DNA of 64,000 nucleotides. It comes from an uncultured Erysipelotrichaceae bacterium (GTDB taxonomy: Bacteria; Bacillota_I; Bacilli_A; Erysipelotrichales; Erysipelotrichaceae). A program made the position numbers and the translations under genes. The stretch lies in contig CALVBC010000024.1 of assembly GCA_944325685.1 (NCBI GenBank), positions 1 to 64,000 of the forward strand, given 5' to 3'. Within the stretch, counting starts at the first letter, position 1; each line of letters begins with the position of its first letter. Shown piece by piece: positions 52,184 through 61,386 of this stretch. The notes under the pieces were generated by a model. That model saw only the letters and a list, made by a program, of their open reading frames with translations, did no database searches and had not been told where the DNA came from.

Positions 52184-54346
52184 TCACTCCATATATAAAG
52201 GGTCAACATCGACTTTGATCGATGAGACATTATTAGTAGATAGATATCGATCGATGATCTTCGTTAAGGCATTGATCGATGCGAATAGGTCTTTAGAGAC
52301 AAAGGTAAAGCGATAACGCTCTTTTTTCATCACTTTGCCCAATTTATAGGGTCGATAGTGTTTGTCTTTGATATCGATGATGAGCTCATCTAATAGTTTG
52401 ACTGAGCGTTTGATCCGCTTATGGTCTTCATCAGTCATGATGATACTGATGAAATGTGTGTAAGGTGGATATTCAGCACGGTAGCGATAATTCATCTCGA
52501 TATTGTAAAAGTAGTTATAATCCTGCTTTTTGACGGCATTTATCACATAGTGATCGGTATTGAAGGTTTGGATGATGACCTTACCTTCATCCTTAGCCCT
52601 ACCACTTCGCCCTGATGCCTGCATAAGAAGGTCAAATGTCGTCTCAGGGCTATTGAAAGATGTCCTAAGTAAGCCGCTATCAGCATTTAAGATCCCGACT
52701 AAGATGACATCAGGATAATCAAGGCCCTTAGCGATCATCTGGGTACCGACAAGGATGTCAAATTCCTTATTGCCAAAAGCTTCTAAGATCTTTGCGTGGC
52801 CATTTTTGACATGGGTATTATCGGCATCCATCCGCCCGACTTTGGCGCCAGGGAACATCTTCTCTAAAGTCTCAACGACCCTTTTGGTACCAAGGCCATA
52901 GCTTACAAGATGGTCTTTACCGCACTTTGGACAGTGATCGACCATCTTATAGGTCTTACCGCACATATTGCATTTGAGCTCATCGGTGTCCTTATGATAG
53001 GTCAAAGCTGTCTCACAATCTTCACACATCAAGACACTATCACAATCTGCGCATCTGATGATCGGTGAATAGCCACGGCGATTGAGCAAGATGATGGCCT
53101 GTTTTTTAGTATCCAAGACTCTTTTTAATTCATCTTTGAGTTTAGAGGTGATGATATATGAGCCACCGTTTTTGATCTCTTCTTTAAGATCGACAACTTC
53201 GATCTTAGGCATTGATTCATTGATCCTTTTAGCTAGCTTAAAAAAGCCATAATCGCCTTTTAAGGCGCGTGAATAAGTCTCTAAACTCGGTGTAGCGCTA
53301 GCTAATAAGACCTTAGCTTTAAAGTCGTTAGCTCTTTTAAAAGCGACTTGTTTCGCATTATAACAGGGCGTATTGTCTTGTTTATAGGAATGATCGTGTT
53401 CTTCATCGATGATGATGACACCAAGATCTTTAAAAGGCAAAAAGATGGCTGACCTTGTGCCGACGACGACATCGACCTCCCTATTTTGGACCCTTTTATA
53501 TTCATGATACCTTTCATTGTCAGTCAGATATGAATGATATATAGCTACATCACCAAAGCGCTCCTTGACCCTTTCGATCATCTGTGGTGTCAAGGCGATC
53601 TCAGGGACTAAGATCAAGACTTGTTTACCAAGATCTAAGTAGTGGCGTGCTAGATGCAAGTATACTTCAGTTTTACCACTACCGGTGACACCATATAAAA
53701 GATCGACTGAATGATCAGAATTTAAGATATCACGATAGGCACTTTCTTGATCTGAAGTCAGCTTTTTAAATGATGTCATTGCTACCTTTTTTTGGACCAA
53801 TGATGTATCTTCCTTAGCATATTTTTCGATCGCACCTATATCGACTAGTTTTTTAACGATACCTTCTGATATCATCCGTGCATCTTTATAGCGCATGTCA
53901 TCGATGATCAAGTCATATACTTCCCTTTGTCTTGTGGTCATCGGCACTTGAGTGTCCATTTTCCTTACAAAATAAGCCATCTTGACGCTCGTCTGGGTTT
54001 TTTTGATCTTGATAGCCTTTGGCAGCATGATATTAAGGCATGTCATAAAGGGGCTGATCGTCGTCTTGGCAAGCCAGCTAGCGAGATCAATGATATCTTT
54101 AGTGATGATCGGATCATCATCAATGGTCTTTTCGATCGGTAAGATGTGATAGCCAAGTTCCTTTTCGATACTTTCGATCTTTTGATCCACGGCTTTTACT
54201 TCATATACTAAGCCCATCATATCAGCGCGATTGAACTTTAATAAGACCCTTGTATATGGTTTTACAAAAGTCGTACTGTAATAAGTAAAAGTGCGGTCGA
54301 TCTTGAGATTAGAGCGCATGACATAAACATCCAAAAGATATAGCAT
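52184..54346 (-). CDS. priA: Primosomal helicase PriA
   Basis: PriA restarts stalled replication forks. The 720-residue protein has a 3'-DNA-binding domain (1-100), a helicase core with GVTGSGKTEVYL (about 219-230) and IIIDEEHDHSYK, a zinc region with eight Cys (CADCDSVLMCEDC ... CNMCG ... CPKCG, about 432-475) and a C-terminal domain. The ATG at 54346 has no ribosome site; TGT-TAAAAT ends 6 nt before it. An ATG ten codons later has none either. It begins the priA-rsmB-rlmN-prpC-prkC-rsgA-rpe run. Confidence 0.96.
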   Translation of the reverse strand: MLYLLDVYVMRSNLKIDRTFTYYSTTFVKPYTRVLLKFNRADMMGLVYEVKAVDQKIESIEKELGYHILPIEKTIDDDPIITKDIIDLASWLAKTTISPFMTCLNIMLPKAIKIKKTQTSVKMAYFVRKMDTQVPMTTRQREVYDLIIDDMRYKDARMISEGIVKKLVDIGAIEKYAKEDTSLVQKKVAMTSFKKLTSDQESAYRDILNSDHSVDLLYGVTGSGKTEVYLHLARHYLDLGKQVLILVPEIALTPQMIERVKERFGDVAIYHSYLTDNERYHEYKRVQNREVDVVVGTRSAIFLPFKDLGVIIIDEEHDHSYKQDNTPCYNAKQVAFKRANDFKAKVLLASATPSLETYSRALKGDYGFFKLAKRINESMPKIEVVDLKEEIKNGGSYIITSKLKDELKRVLDTKKQAIILLNRRGYSPIIRCADCDSVLMCEDCETALTYHKDTDELKCNMCGKTYKMVDHCPKCGKDHLVSYGLGTKRVVETLEKMFPGAKVGRMDADNTHVKNGHAKILEAFGNKEFDILVGTQMIAKGLDYPDVILVGILNADSGLLRTSFNSPETTFDLLMQASGRSGRAKDEGKVIIQTFNTDHYVINAVKKQDYNYFYNIEMNYRYRAEYPPYTHFISIIMTDEDHKRIKRSVKLLDELIIDIKDKHYRPYKLGKVMKKERYRFTFVSKDLFASINALTKIIDRYLSTNNVSSIKVDVDPLYME

Positions 54347-54352
54347 GCGCCC

Positions 54353-54361
54353 ATTTTAACA
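54353..54361 (-). promoter_or_regulatory. priA promoter, leaderless arrangement
   Basis: On the minus strand TTGTGT-TAAAAT (hexamer 54358-54353) with 6 nt to the ATG, so the expected +1 is the A of ATG. The weak -35 (TTTTTA) would lie in the T-run of the ppdK terminator. Confidence 0.55.
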
Positions 54362-54374
54362 CAAGTATAGGGTT

Positions 54375-54402
54375 TTAAAAAGCGTACCCGAAGATACGCT
54401 TT
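54375..54402 (-). terminator. ppdK terminator
   Basis: Stem AAAGCGTA (54379-54386) / TACGCTTT (54395-54402), 8-nt loop, then TTTAAAA on the minus strand, after the ppdK stop. Confidence 0.8.
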
Positions 54403-54407
54403 AAAGA

Positions 54408-57035
54408 TCATTTATTTCTGATCGCTGCTTGTGCAGCTGCAAGTCTTGCGATCGGAACACGATATGGTGAACATGATACATATGTTAGTCCTACACGATG
54501 ACAGAAGTCGATCGTCGTTGGATCACCACCGTGCTCACCACAGATACCGAGCTTGATATCTGGACGGGTCTTACGACCTAGTTCAGATGCCATCTTAACG
54601 AGCTTACCTACGCCCTTTTGATCTAGACGAGCAAATGGATCTTGTTCGTAGATCTTGCGATCATAGTAATCCTTTAAGAATGTGCCAGCATCATCACGAG
54701 AGAAACCGAAAGTCATCTGCGTGAGGTCATTAGTACCGAAGGAGAAGAAGCTTGCTTCTTCAGCGATCTCATCAGCGAGTAGTGCTGCTCTTGGGATCTC
54801 GATCATCGTACCGACCTTGTATTCTAAGGTGACACCATTTTCTTCCATGACGCGTTTCGCTGTAGCATCGACGATATCCTTGACATATTTGAGTTCAGCA
54901 CGATCACCGACAAGTGGGATCATGATCTCAGGATGGACATCGTATTCTGGATGGCGTTTGTTGACGTTGATCGCTGCTTGGATAACAGCTTCTGTCTGCA
55001 TTTCTGCGATCTCAGGATATGTGACTGCTAAACGGCAACCGCGGTGACCCATCATCGGGTTGAACTCATGGAGTGAATTGACGACATCTTTGAGCTCATC
55101 AAAGGTCATATTCATCTCTTTGGCGATCTCTTTGATCTCATCATCAGTATGAGGTAAGAATTCATGTAGAGGTGGATCTAAGTAACGGATCGTGACTGGT
55201 AATCCTTCCATCGCCTCATAGATCGCTTCGAAGTCACCTTGTTGCATCGGTCTGATCTTAGCGAGGGCTTGTTTTCTTTGTTCAGTGGTCTTAGAGACGA
55301 TCATCTCACGGACTGCTTTGATCCTTTCGCCTTCAAAGAACATATGTTCTGTACGGACAAGACCGATACCTTGAGCACCGAATTCCTTAGCTTGTTTTGC
55401 ATCTCTTGGTGTATCGGCATTAGTCCTGACTTGGAGCTTCCTTCTTTCATCAGCCCAATTCATGAAGCGTTCAAAGTAACCGCTGATCTTAGCTGGCACT
55501 GTCTTGATCTTTTCACCATATACTTTACCAGTTGTACCATCAAGAGAAATGAAGTCACCTTCATGGTATTCAACACCACCGACACGCATGACTTTCTTAT
55601 CTTCATCAACAACGACATCGCCACAACCAGATACACAGCATGCACCCATACCACGAGCTACGACTGCCGCATGCGATGTCATACCACCACGGACAGTCAT
55701 GATACCTTCAGCTGCTGCCATACCTTCGATATCTTCAGGTGAAGTTTCAAGTCTTACTAAGACGACTTTGTGACCACTTTTAGCCGCTTCGATCGCATCT
55801 TCAGCGGTGAATCTGATCTCACCACAAGCTGCACCTGGTGAAGCAGCGAGACCAGTAGCGATCGGTGTCGCTTTCTTTAGTTCTTCATCATCAAATTGTG
55901 GGTGTAATAGTGAATCAAGCGCTTTTGGTTCGACCATCATAACTGCTTGATCTGGATCGATGAGGCCTTCATCAACTAGGTCACAAGCGATCTTTAAAGC
56001 AGCTGCTGCTGTACGTTTACCATTTCTGGTCTGGAGCATGTATAGTTTGCCACCTTCGATCGTGAATTCCATATCTTGCATATCATGGTAGTGATGTTCA
56101 AGGGTATCACAGATCTTGACGAAATCATCATATGCATGTGGCATGACCTCTTTTAAGTGATCGATCGTTTGTGGTGTTCTGATACCAGCGACGACATCTT
56201 CACCTTGAGCATTCATAAGGAATTCACCAAAGAGCTTTCTTTCACCGGTAGCTGGGTTACGAGTGAAAGCAACACCAGTTCCACAGTCATTACCCATATT
56301 ACCAAAGACCATCATCTGGACATTGACAGCTGTACCCCATGATGATGGGATATCATTTTCTTTACGATAGAAGATCGCCCTTGGGTTATTCCATGAACGG
56401 AAGACAGCTTCGATCGCTTTTTCCATTTGGACATTTGGATCAGTAGGGAAATCTTCATGAAGATTATCATGATAGAACTTTTTGAAACGGACGACCATTT
56501 CCTTTAAGTCATCAGCATCTAATTCAGTATCTAATTTGACACCTTTCTTCTCTTTTAATTCATCGATGATGACTTCAAATTCACTCTTAGGTAGACCCAT
56601 GACAACATCGGCGAACATCTGGATGAAACGACGATATGAGTCATAAGCGAAACGCGGATTATTTGTTCTCGTGGCGATCGTCTCAACGACTTCATCGTTG
56701 ATACCGAGGTTCAAGATGGTATCCATCATACCTGGCATGGATGCTCTCGCACCTGATCTTACTGATACTAATAGTGGATTTTCTTTATCGCCAAGTTTTT
56801 TGCCACTGATCTCTTCGAGTTTGGCTTTAGCTTGAGCGATCTGTTCTAAGATCTCAGGAGCGATCTTTTCGTTATCTTCATAATAACGATTGCAGGCTTC
56901 CGTAGTGATGGTGAAACCCTGTGGTACAGGCATACCGAGATTGGTCATCTCAGCGAGGTTGGCACCTTTACCACCGAGCAGTTCACGCATACCGCCGTTA
57001 CCTTCCGTAAACATATACACGTATTTTGTGCTCAT
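54408..57035 (-). CDS. ppdK: Pyruvate, phosphate dikinase
   Basis: PpdK interconverts pyruvate, ATP and phosphate with PEP, AMP and pyrophosphate, and often replaces or opposes pyruvate kinase in anaerobes. The 875-residue enzyme has the ATP-grasp domain (GGKGANLAEMTNLGMPVP near 17-34), the phospho-His swivel domain with GGMTSHAAVVARGMG (about 452-466), and a PEP-binding barrel with FGTNDLTQM and the conserved Cys in GICGEHGGDP. GAGGAGGAAAT precedes the ATG. The DUF299 regulatory kinase/phosphatase is not adjacent. It stands alone with its own promoter and terminator. Confidence 0.98.
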   Translation of the reverse strand: MSTKYVYMFTEGNGGMRELLGGKGANLAEMTNLGMPVPQGFTITTEACNRYYEDNEKIAPEILEQIAQAKAKLEEISGKKLGDKENPLLVSVRSGARASMPGMMDTILNLGINDEVVETIATRTNNPRFAYDSYRRFIQMFADVVMGLPKSEFEVIIDELKEKKGVKLDTELDADDLKEMVVRFKKFYHDNLHEDFPTDPNVQMEKAIEAVFRSWNNPRAIFYRKENDIPSSWGTAVNVQMMVFGNMGNDCGTGVAFTRNPATGERKLFGEFLMNAQGEDVVAGIRTPQTIDHLKEVMPHAYDDFVKICDTLEHHYHDMQDMEFTIEGGKLYMLQTRNGKRTAAAALKIACDLVDEGLIDPDQAVMMVEPKALDSLLHPQFDDEELKKATPIATGLAASPGAACGEIRFTAEDAIEAAKSGHKVVLVRLETSPEDIEGMAAAEGIMTVRGGMTSHAAVVARGMGACCVSGCGDVVVDEDKKVMRVGGVEYHEGDFISLDGTTGKVYGEKIKTVPAKISGYFERFMNWADERRKLQVRTNADTPRDAKQAKEFGAQGIGLVRTEHMFFEGERIKAVREMIVSKTTEQRKQALAKIRPMQQGDFEAIYEAMEGLPVTIRYLDPPLHEFLPHTDDEIKEIAKEMNMTFDELKDVVNSLHEFNPMMGHRGCRLAVTYPEIAEMQTEAVIQAAINVNKRHPEYDVHPEIMIPLVGDRAELKYVKDIVDATAKRVMEENGVTLEYKVGTMIEIPRAALLADEIAEEASFFSFGTNDLTQMTFGFSRDDAGTFLKDYYDRKIYEQDPFARLDQKGVGKLVKMASELGRKTRPDIKLGICGEHGGDPTTIDFCHRVGLTYVSCSPYRVPIARLAAAQAAIRNK

Positions 57036-57058
57036 ATTTCCTCCTCTATGTTGAAACT

Positions 57059-57069
57059 ATTTTAACACA
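57059..57069 (-). promoter_or_regulatory. ppdK promoter, extended -10
   Basis: On the minus strand TTGTGT directly followed by TAAAAT (57064-57059), 23 nt before the ATG and followed by a good ribosome site. The hexamer and its upstream TTGTGT are identical to those of priA. Confidence 0.6.
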
Positions 57070-57080
57070 ACTAATATCGA

Positions 57081-57989
57081 TTAGAGCGATTTGATAAAAT
57101 TTTCGATGACTTTTGGATAATCTTCATCGAGATAGTTGCCCATATGCGTCGCTTTTTCAAAGATATGGATATCCTTAGGACCACTATTTGCCTCACTTAA
57201 GACGACTGTATTCTTCACATCGACGATCGGATCCTTGGCGCTGTGTAAGAATAGCGTTGGGGTATGATTTGATATCACACCATCATAGCCACTGATCTCA
57301 TCGAGGTTAAGGCCGATATAGCGGCGGTAATTATCATTGATCCCATTAAACAAGAGCTTATCGCTGAAGTTTTTGGCTAATTGGTCATACGCATCGATAA
57401 AGGCGCTTTCGATGATCGTAAATATGACATTTTCTTTGACATCATGGGCTAGATATTGTAAGACCGCTTGGGCACCAAGACCGATGCCATAGATACCGAT
57501 CTTTAAACTTGGATCTTCCTTTATGAGGGCACTAACATATTCAGCTAGATCGATGCCTTCTTTAAAGCCTAAGCTCGTATACTCCCCTTCGCTTTTACCA
57601 TGCGCCCTTAGATCACACATCAAGACATCAAACCCTAGATCATAGAAGATATGAGCTTGATGTAAGATACCATAGTGATCATTATTGACGCCATGTAATA
57701 AGATGACAAGCTTATGATCGTTATTTTTGACTCTGACCGCATGTAATTTTAAGCCATCATACGAAGTGATATCAAAGTCACTATACTCAGTATCCTTGAG
57801 CCAATTAAGGTCGACTAATAGCGTGTTCTTGAAAAGATCTAAAGGGATGCCATCTGGTTTATTAGCCTCGATATCGATATCCTTTTTGGTCTTGAATAGT
57901 TGATCGAATTTGATCTTACTGGCTTGGATATACGCAAGTGGTAATCCAGCAGCTACTGCGCCTAAAATTATCGCTTTCTTTAGTTTCAT
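57081..57989 (-). CDS. Alpha/beta-fold protein lacking the catalytic serine
   Basis: A 302-residue protein with an N-terminal hydrophobic segment (about 5-22) that could anchor or export it. The fold pattern of the alpha/beta hydrolases is clear: ILLHGVNNDHYG (about 96-107), CDLRAHGKSEGE, SAKDPIVDV and KATHMGNY supply oxyanion turn, Asp and His. The nucleophile elbow normally reading G-x-S-x-G reads YGIGLGAQ (about 170), so the Ser position is Gly (GGT). It may be inactive or work differently. It overlaps valS by 4 nt and may share its T-box control. Confidence 0.8.
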   Translation of the reverse strand: MKLKKAIILGAVAAGLPLAYIQASKIKFDQLFKTKKDIDIEANKPDGIPLDLFKNTLLVDLNWLKDTEYSDFDITSYDGLKLHAVRVKNNDHKLVILLHGVNNDHYGILHQAHIFYDLGFDVLMCDLRAHGKSEGEYTSLGFKEGIDLAEYVSALIKEDPSLKIGIYGIGLGAQAVLQYLAHDVKENVIFTIIESAFIDAYDQLAKNFSDKLLFNGINDNYRRYIGLNLDEISGYDGVISNHTPTLFLHSAKDPIVDVKNTVVLSEANSGPKDIHIFEKATHMGNYLDEDYPKVIENFIKSL

Positions 57990-60571
57990 ATACGTACCTT
58001 CAATTCTTCAAGTTTTGCGACTAGCGTATCATAAGAAGCCTGATATTTAGCTTGCTTGTCCTTTTCTTCTTGGACTTTGAATGCTGGCGCTTTATTTAAG
58101 AAGCTCGGATTAGCGAGGATATGGTTGCTTCGAGCAAGTTCAGCCTTTAGACCTTCAAGCTCTTTTTCGATCTTAGCGATCTCTTCTTTGACATCGACGA
58201 TCTCTTCCATCGCAAACTCGATCTTGTCTTCGCCGATCGGACGGACTAGAGTCTCGTTTTCGATCTTATCGACGACTAAGACATGACACATCTTATATAG
58301 CGTATCCTTCATATTCTGATCGATAGTGAAGCTAACAGTCGCTTGCATATGGAGATCTTTACTCGGCTTGATATCATTCTCACTGCGTAATTCTCTAACT
58401 TGCTTGATGATCTGGATGATCGTTTGGGCGTTATCTGCTAGGTTTTGATCGATACCATCGATCTTATCAGGCCAATGAGCGATACATACCGACTCTTCTT
58501 TTGAATGGATCTCTTGATAGATCTCTTCGGATACAAATGGCAAGTATGGATGGATCAAGATCGTGATCTTATCGAGGATGTAGATGAGATTTTTGAGCGT
58601 ATCTTCCTTTAATTTAGGATCATTTAGACTGCTCTTAGCGAATTCGATATAGTTACTACAGAAATCGTTCCAGATGAAGTCAGATAGTTCATTACCAGCG
58701 ATACCGAATTCATAACGATCAAGGTTCATCGTGACCTGATCGATCGTCTTATTGAGGCGATCATAGATCCAGTGATCATAGATCGTATGTGGTCTAGCTT
58801 CGATCTTGATATCTTTATCTTCCCTATTCATTAGGACAAAGCGTGCTGCATTATAGAGCTTGTTGATGAAATTCCAAGCTGCTTCAAGTTTTTGTGTTGA
58901 ATAGTTAGTATCAAGACCTGGGGCAGCATTGGTCAAGATATAGTAACGTAAAGCATCACAACCATACTTATCGATGATATCAAGCGGATCGATACCATTA
59001 CCAAGCGATTTTGACATCTTGCGACCCTTTTCATCACGGATAAGACCGTGGATCAAACAATCCCTGAATGGGACATCATCCATGAAATGACGAGCACTAA
59101 AGGCCATCCTAGCAACCCAGAAGAAGATGATATCATAACCGGTCACAAGACAAGATGTTGGGAAATAGCGTTTTAGATCCTCTGTTTCTTCAGGCCAACC
59201 AAAGACGCTGAAAGGCCATAGAGCACTAGAGAACCATGTATCGAGGACATCTTCATCCTGATGCCAGTTTTCGATATCCTTTGGCGGATCGATCTCACAA
59301 TAGATCTCACCAGTCTCATTGTGATAGTATACTGGGATGCGATGTCCCCACCACAACTGTCTTGAGATACACCAGTCTTCGATATTCTCAAGCCAGCCGA
59401 TAAAGGTCTTTTCAAAGCGTTTTGGATAGAAATTGATCTTTGTCTTAGGATCTTTTTGTTTTTCTAAAACCGCATCAGCTAATGGTTTCATCTTGACGAA
59501 CCATTGTTTAGATAGATATGGTTCGACCATGACGCCAGTCCTTTCGGAGTGACCAACACTGTGCATGATCTCTTCTTCTTTGATGAAGTGACCTTCATCT
59601 TTGATCCTTTGAACGACTTTTTCACGGCATTCATAGCGATCAAGACCATTGAATTCACCAGCTAATTCATTCATCGTCGCATCTTCATTCATACAGATCG
59701 GCATATCTAAACCATGACGTAAAGCGATCTGATAGTCATTTGGATCGTGAGCTGGCGTACATTTCATCGCCCCACTACCAAAGCCGATCTCGATATATTC
59801 ATCACCGATGATCGGTAGGATATCACCATTGGCTGGATTGATACACTTTTTACCGATGAGGTGATTCAATCTTTCATCATTTGGATTGACGACGACACAT
59901 ACATCACCAAACATCGTCTCTGGTCTTGTGGTCGCAACTTCAAAAGTCTCATCACTATCGACGACATCATATAGGAAATAATACATCTTACCTTTGACAT
60001 CTTTGTGGATGACTTCGATATTGCTTAAAGCGGTCTTAGCTTCAGGGTCCCAGTTGATGATGCGCTTGCCCTGATAGATAAGGCCTTCTTTATAATATTC
60101 GACAAAGACCTTTTTGACAGCATTAGAAAGACCTTCATCTAAAGTGAAACGCTCTTTAGCATAGTCAACTGATATACCAAAACGCGCCCATTGTTTATGG
60201 ATGTGGTCAGCATATTCATCTTTCCACTCCCAAGCTTTCTCTAAGAATTTCTCACGACCGATATCATAACGCGAGATACCCTGCTCCTTAAGCCTTTCAT
60301 CGACTTTGGCTTGGGTCGCGATACCTGCATGGTCCATACCTGGTACCCATAAGACATCTTCGCCTTTTAAACGATGATAGCGCGCCAATAGGTCTTGCAT
60401 CGCATTATCCATCGCATGGCCCAAATGTAATTTACCAGTGACATTTGGTGGAGGGATGACGATCGAATATGGTTTCTTTGATAGATCACCACAGCTGAAA
60501 TAGCCGTGTTTTAGCCAACCTTCGTACTTTCCCTCTTCAACTTTTTTAAAATCGTACTTATTGTCTAGCAT
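57986..60571 (-). CDS. valS: Valine-tRNA ligase
   Basis: ValS charges tRNA-Val and edits Thr. The 861-residue class I enzyme has PPPNVTGKLHLGHAMDNA with the HLGH motif (about 40-57). The CP1 editing domain (about 185-340) has ATTRPETMFGD. KMSKSLGNGIDP lies near 517-528, followed by the anticodon domain and the C-terminal coiled coil with KIEKELEGLKAEL typical of ValS. GGAAGGAG precedes the ATG. It is controlled by the T-box at 60580-60800. Confidence 0.98.
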   Translation of the reverse strand: MLDNKYDFKKVEEGKYEGWLKHGYFSCGDLSKKPYSIVIPPPNVTGKLHLGHAMDNAMQDLLARYHRLKGEDVLWVPGMDHAGIATQAKVDERLKEQGISRYDIGREKFLEKAWEWKDEYADHIHKQWARFGISVDYAKERFTLDEGLSNAVKKVFVEYYKEGLIYQGKRIINWDPEAKTALSNIEVIHKDVKGKMYYFLYDVVDSDETFEVATTRPETMFGDVCVVVNPNDERLNHLIGKKCINPANGDILPIIGDEYIEIGFGSGAMKCTPAHDPNDYQIALRHGLDMPICMNEDATMNELAGEFNGLDRYECREKVVQRIKDEGHFIKEEEIMHSVGHSERTGVMVEPYLSKQWFVKMKPLADAVLEKQKDPKTKINFYPKRFEKTFIGWLENIEDWCISRQLWWGHRIPVYYHNETGEIYCEIDPPKDIENWHQDEDVLDTWFSSALWPFSVFGWPEETEDLKRYFPTSCLVTGYDIIFFWVARMAFSARHFMDDVPFRDCLIHGLIRDEKGRKMSKSLGNGIDPLDIIDKYGCDALRYYILTNAAPGLDTNYSTQKLEAAWNFINKLYNAARFVLMNREDKDIKIEARPHTIYDHWIYDRLNKTIDQVTMNLDRYEFGIAGNELSDFIWNDFCSNYIEFAKSSLNDPKLKEDTLKNLIYILDKITILIHPYLPFVSEEIYQEIHSKEESVCIAHWPDKIDGIDQNLADNAQTIIQIIKQVRELRSENDIKPSKDLHMQATVSFTIDQNMKDTLYKMCHVLVVDKIENETLVRPIGEDKIEFAMEEIVDVKEEIAKIEKELEGLKAELARSNHILANPSFLNKAPAFKVQEEKDKQAKYQASYDTLVAKLEELKVRI

Positions 60572-60579
60572 CTTGACTC

Positions 60580-60800
60580 CTTCCTAAAAAATAAAAGTCG
60601 CCCTAAAGGACGACTTGATCGTGTTACCACCTTATTTCGTATCTTTTGATACCTCATTATCTTTAACGCAGATATACGGGATGACTTACTTTATTTCAGT
60701 CACCGGCTCCAGGATGACCTCTTCAAGATCTTGCGTATCTTTTTCAGCGACCAAGATATCTCTTATGTCACAGATCTTGACTTTCCTTCCCTTCTTAACC
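60580..60800 (-). promoter_or_regulatory. T-box riboswitch, valine
   Basis: On the minus strand the leader contains a long stem I with GTC (60718-60716) as likely specifier. The T-box AAGGTGGTAACACG is followed by terminator stem AAGTCG...CGACTT (60595-60616) with TTTTATTTTTT. Predicted to respond to uncharged tRNA-Val. Confidence 0.88.
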
Positions 60801-60806
60801 ACTAAA

Positions 60807-60835
60807 ACTATAACAGAGTGTCTGAAGAAACACAA
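60807..60835 (-). promoter_or_regulatory. valS leader promoter
   Basis: On the minus strand TTGTGT (60835-60830), 17-nt spacer, TATAGT (60812-60807), lying over the last codons of engB. Confidence 0.65.
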
Positions 60836-61386
60836 GTGACGATATAGTTTTTTAGTTTTTCGATACCCTTTTTATTAAGAGTGCTTGTCTTAAAGATATT
60901 TGCTTCATCGACACCAAGTACTTCTTGGATCAATTTGCCACTGGCGTGAAGCTCACTTTGATTCAATTTGTCGATCTTATTAGCGACGATGCAGATCTTT
61001 AAATGATGGTGTCTTAAATATTCGATCATATCGAGGTCATCTTTTGATGGTTTATGACGACTATCGACGATCATGACAACGAGTTTGATCCTATCTTTTT
61101 GATCAAAGTAATCATCCATCATCTTACTAAAAGCAATGATCTCCGCTTTACTGCGATTGGCAAAGCCATAACCGGGGACATCGACCGCCAGATACTTATG
61201 ATCGACATCAAAGAAGTTGATCATCTTGGTCATACCGGGTTTCTTGCCGACAAAGGCGATCTTTTGGCCATAGATGGCATTCAACAATGATGATTTACCG
61301 ACATTACTGCGCCCGACAAAGACAACATCACATGTGCTTTGGGGAAAACCATCTTTCGCAATTGCCCCTTTGATGAACTCAACCAT
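60808..61386 (-). CDS. engB: Ribosome-biogenesis GTPase EngB/YsxC
   Basis: A 192-residue essential-type GTPase in 50S assembly. The motifs are VGRSNVGKSSLLNAI (about 25-39), DVPGYGFA (about 69-76) and NKIDKL (about 135-140). B. subtilis ysxC likewise follows lonA, and here the overlap with lon is 8 nt. The valS leader promoter lies inside its 3' end. Confidence 0.96.
   Translation of the reverse strand: MVEFIKGAIAKDGFPQSTCDVVFVGRSNVGKSSLLNAIYGQKIAFVGKKPGMTKMINFFDVDHKYLAVDVPGYGFANRSKAEIIAFSKMMDDYFDQKDRIKLVVMIVDSRHKPSKDDLDMIEYLRHHHLKICIVANKIDKLNQSELHASGKLIQEVLGVDEANIFKTSTLNKKGIEKLKNYIVTCVSSDTLL

Noticed and set aside
55239-55742. 167-codon rightward frame opposite ppdK
   Set aside because: Antisense shadow rich in His/Cys/Thr from the complement of ppdK codons; no family resemblance.
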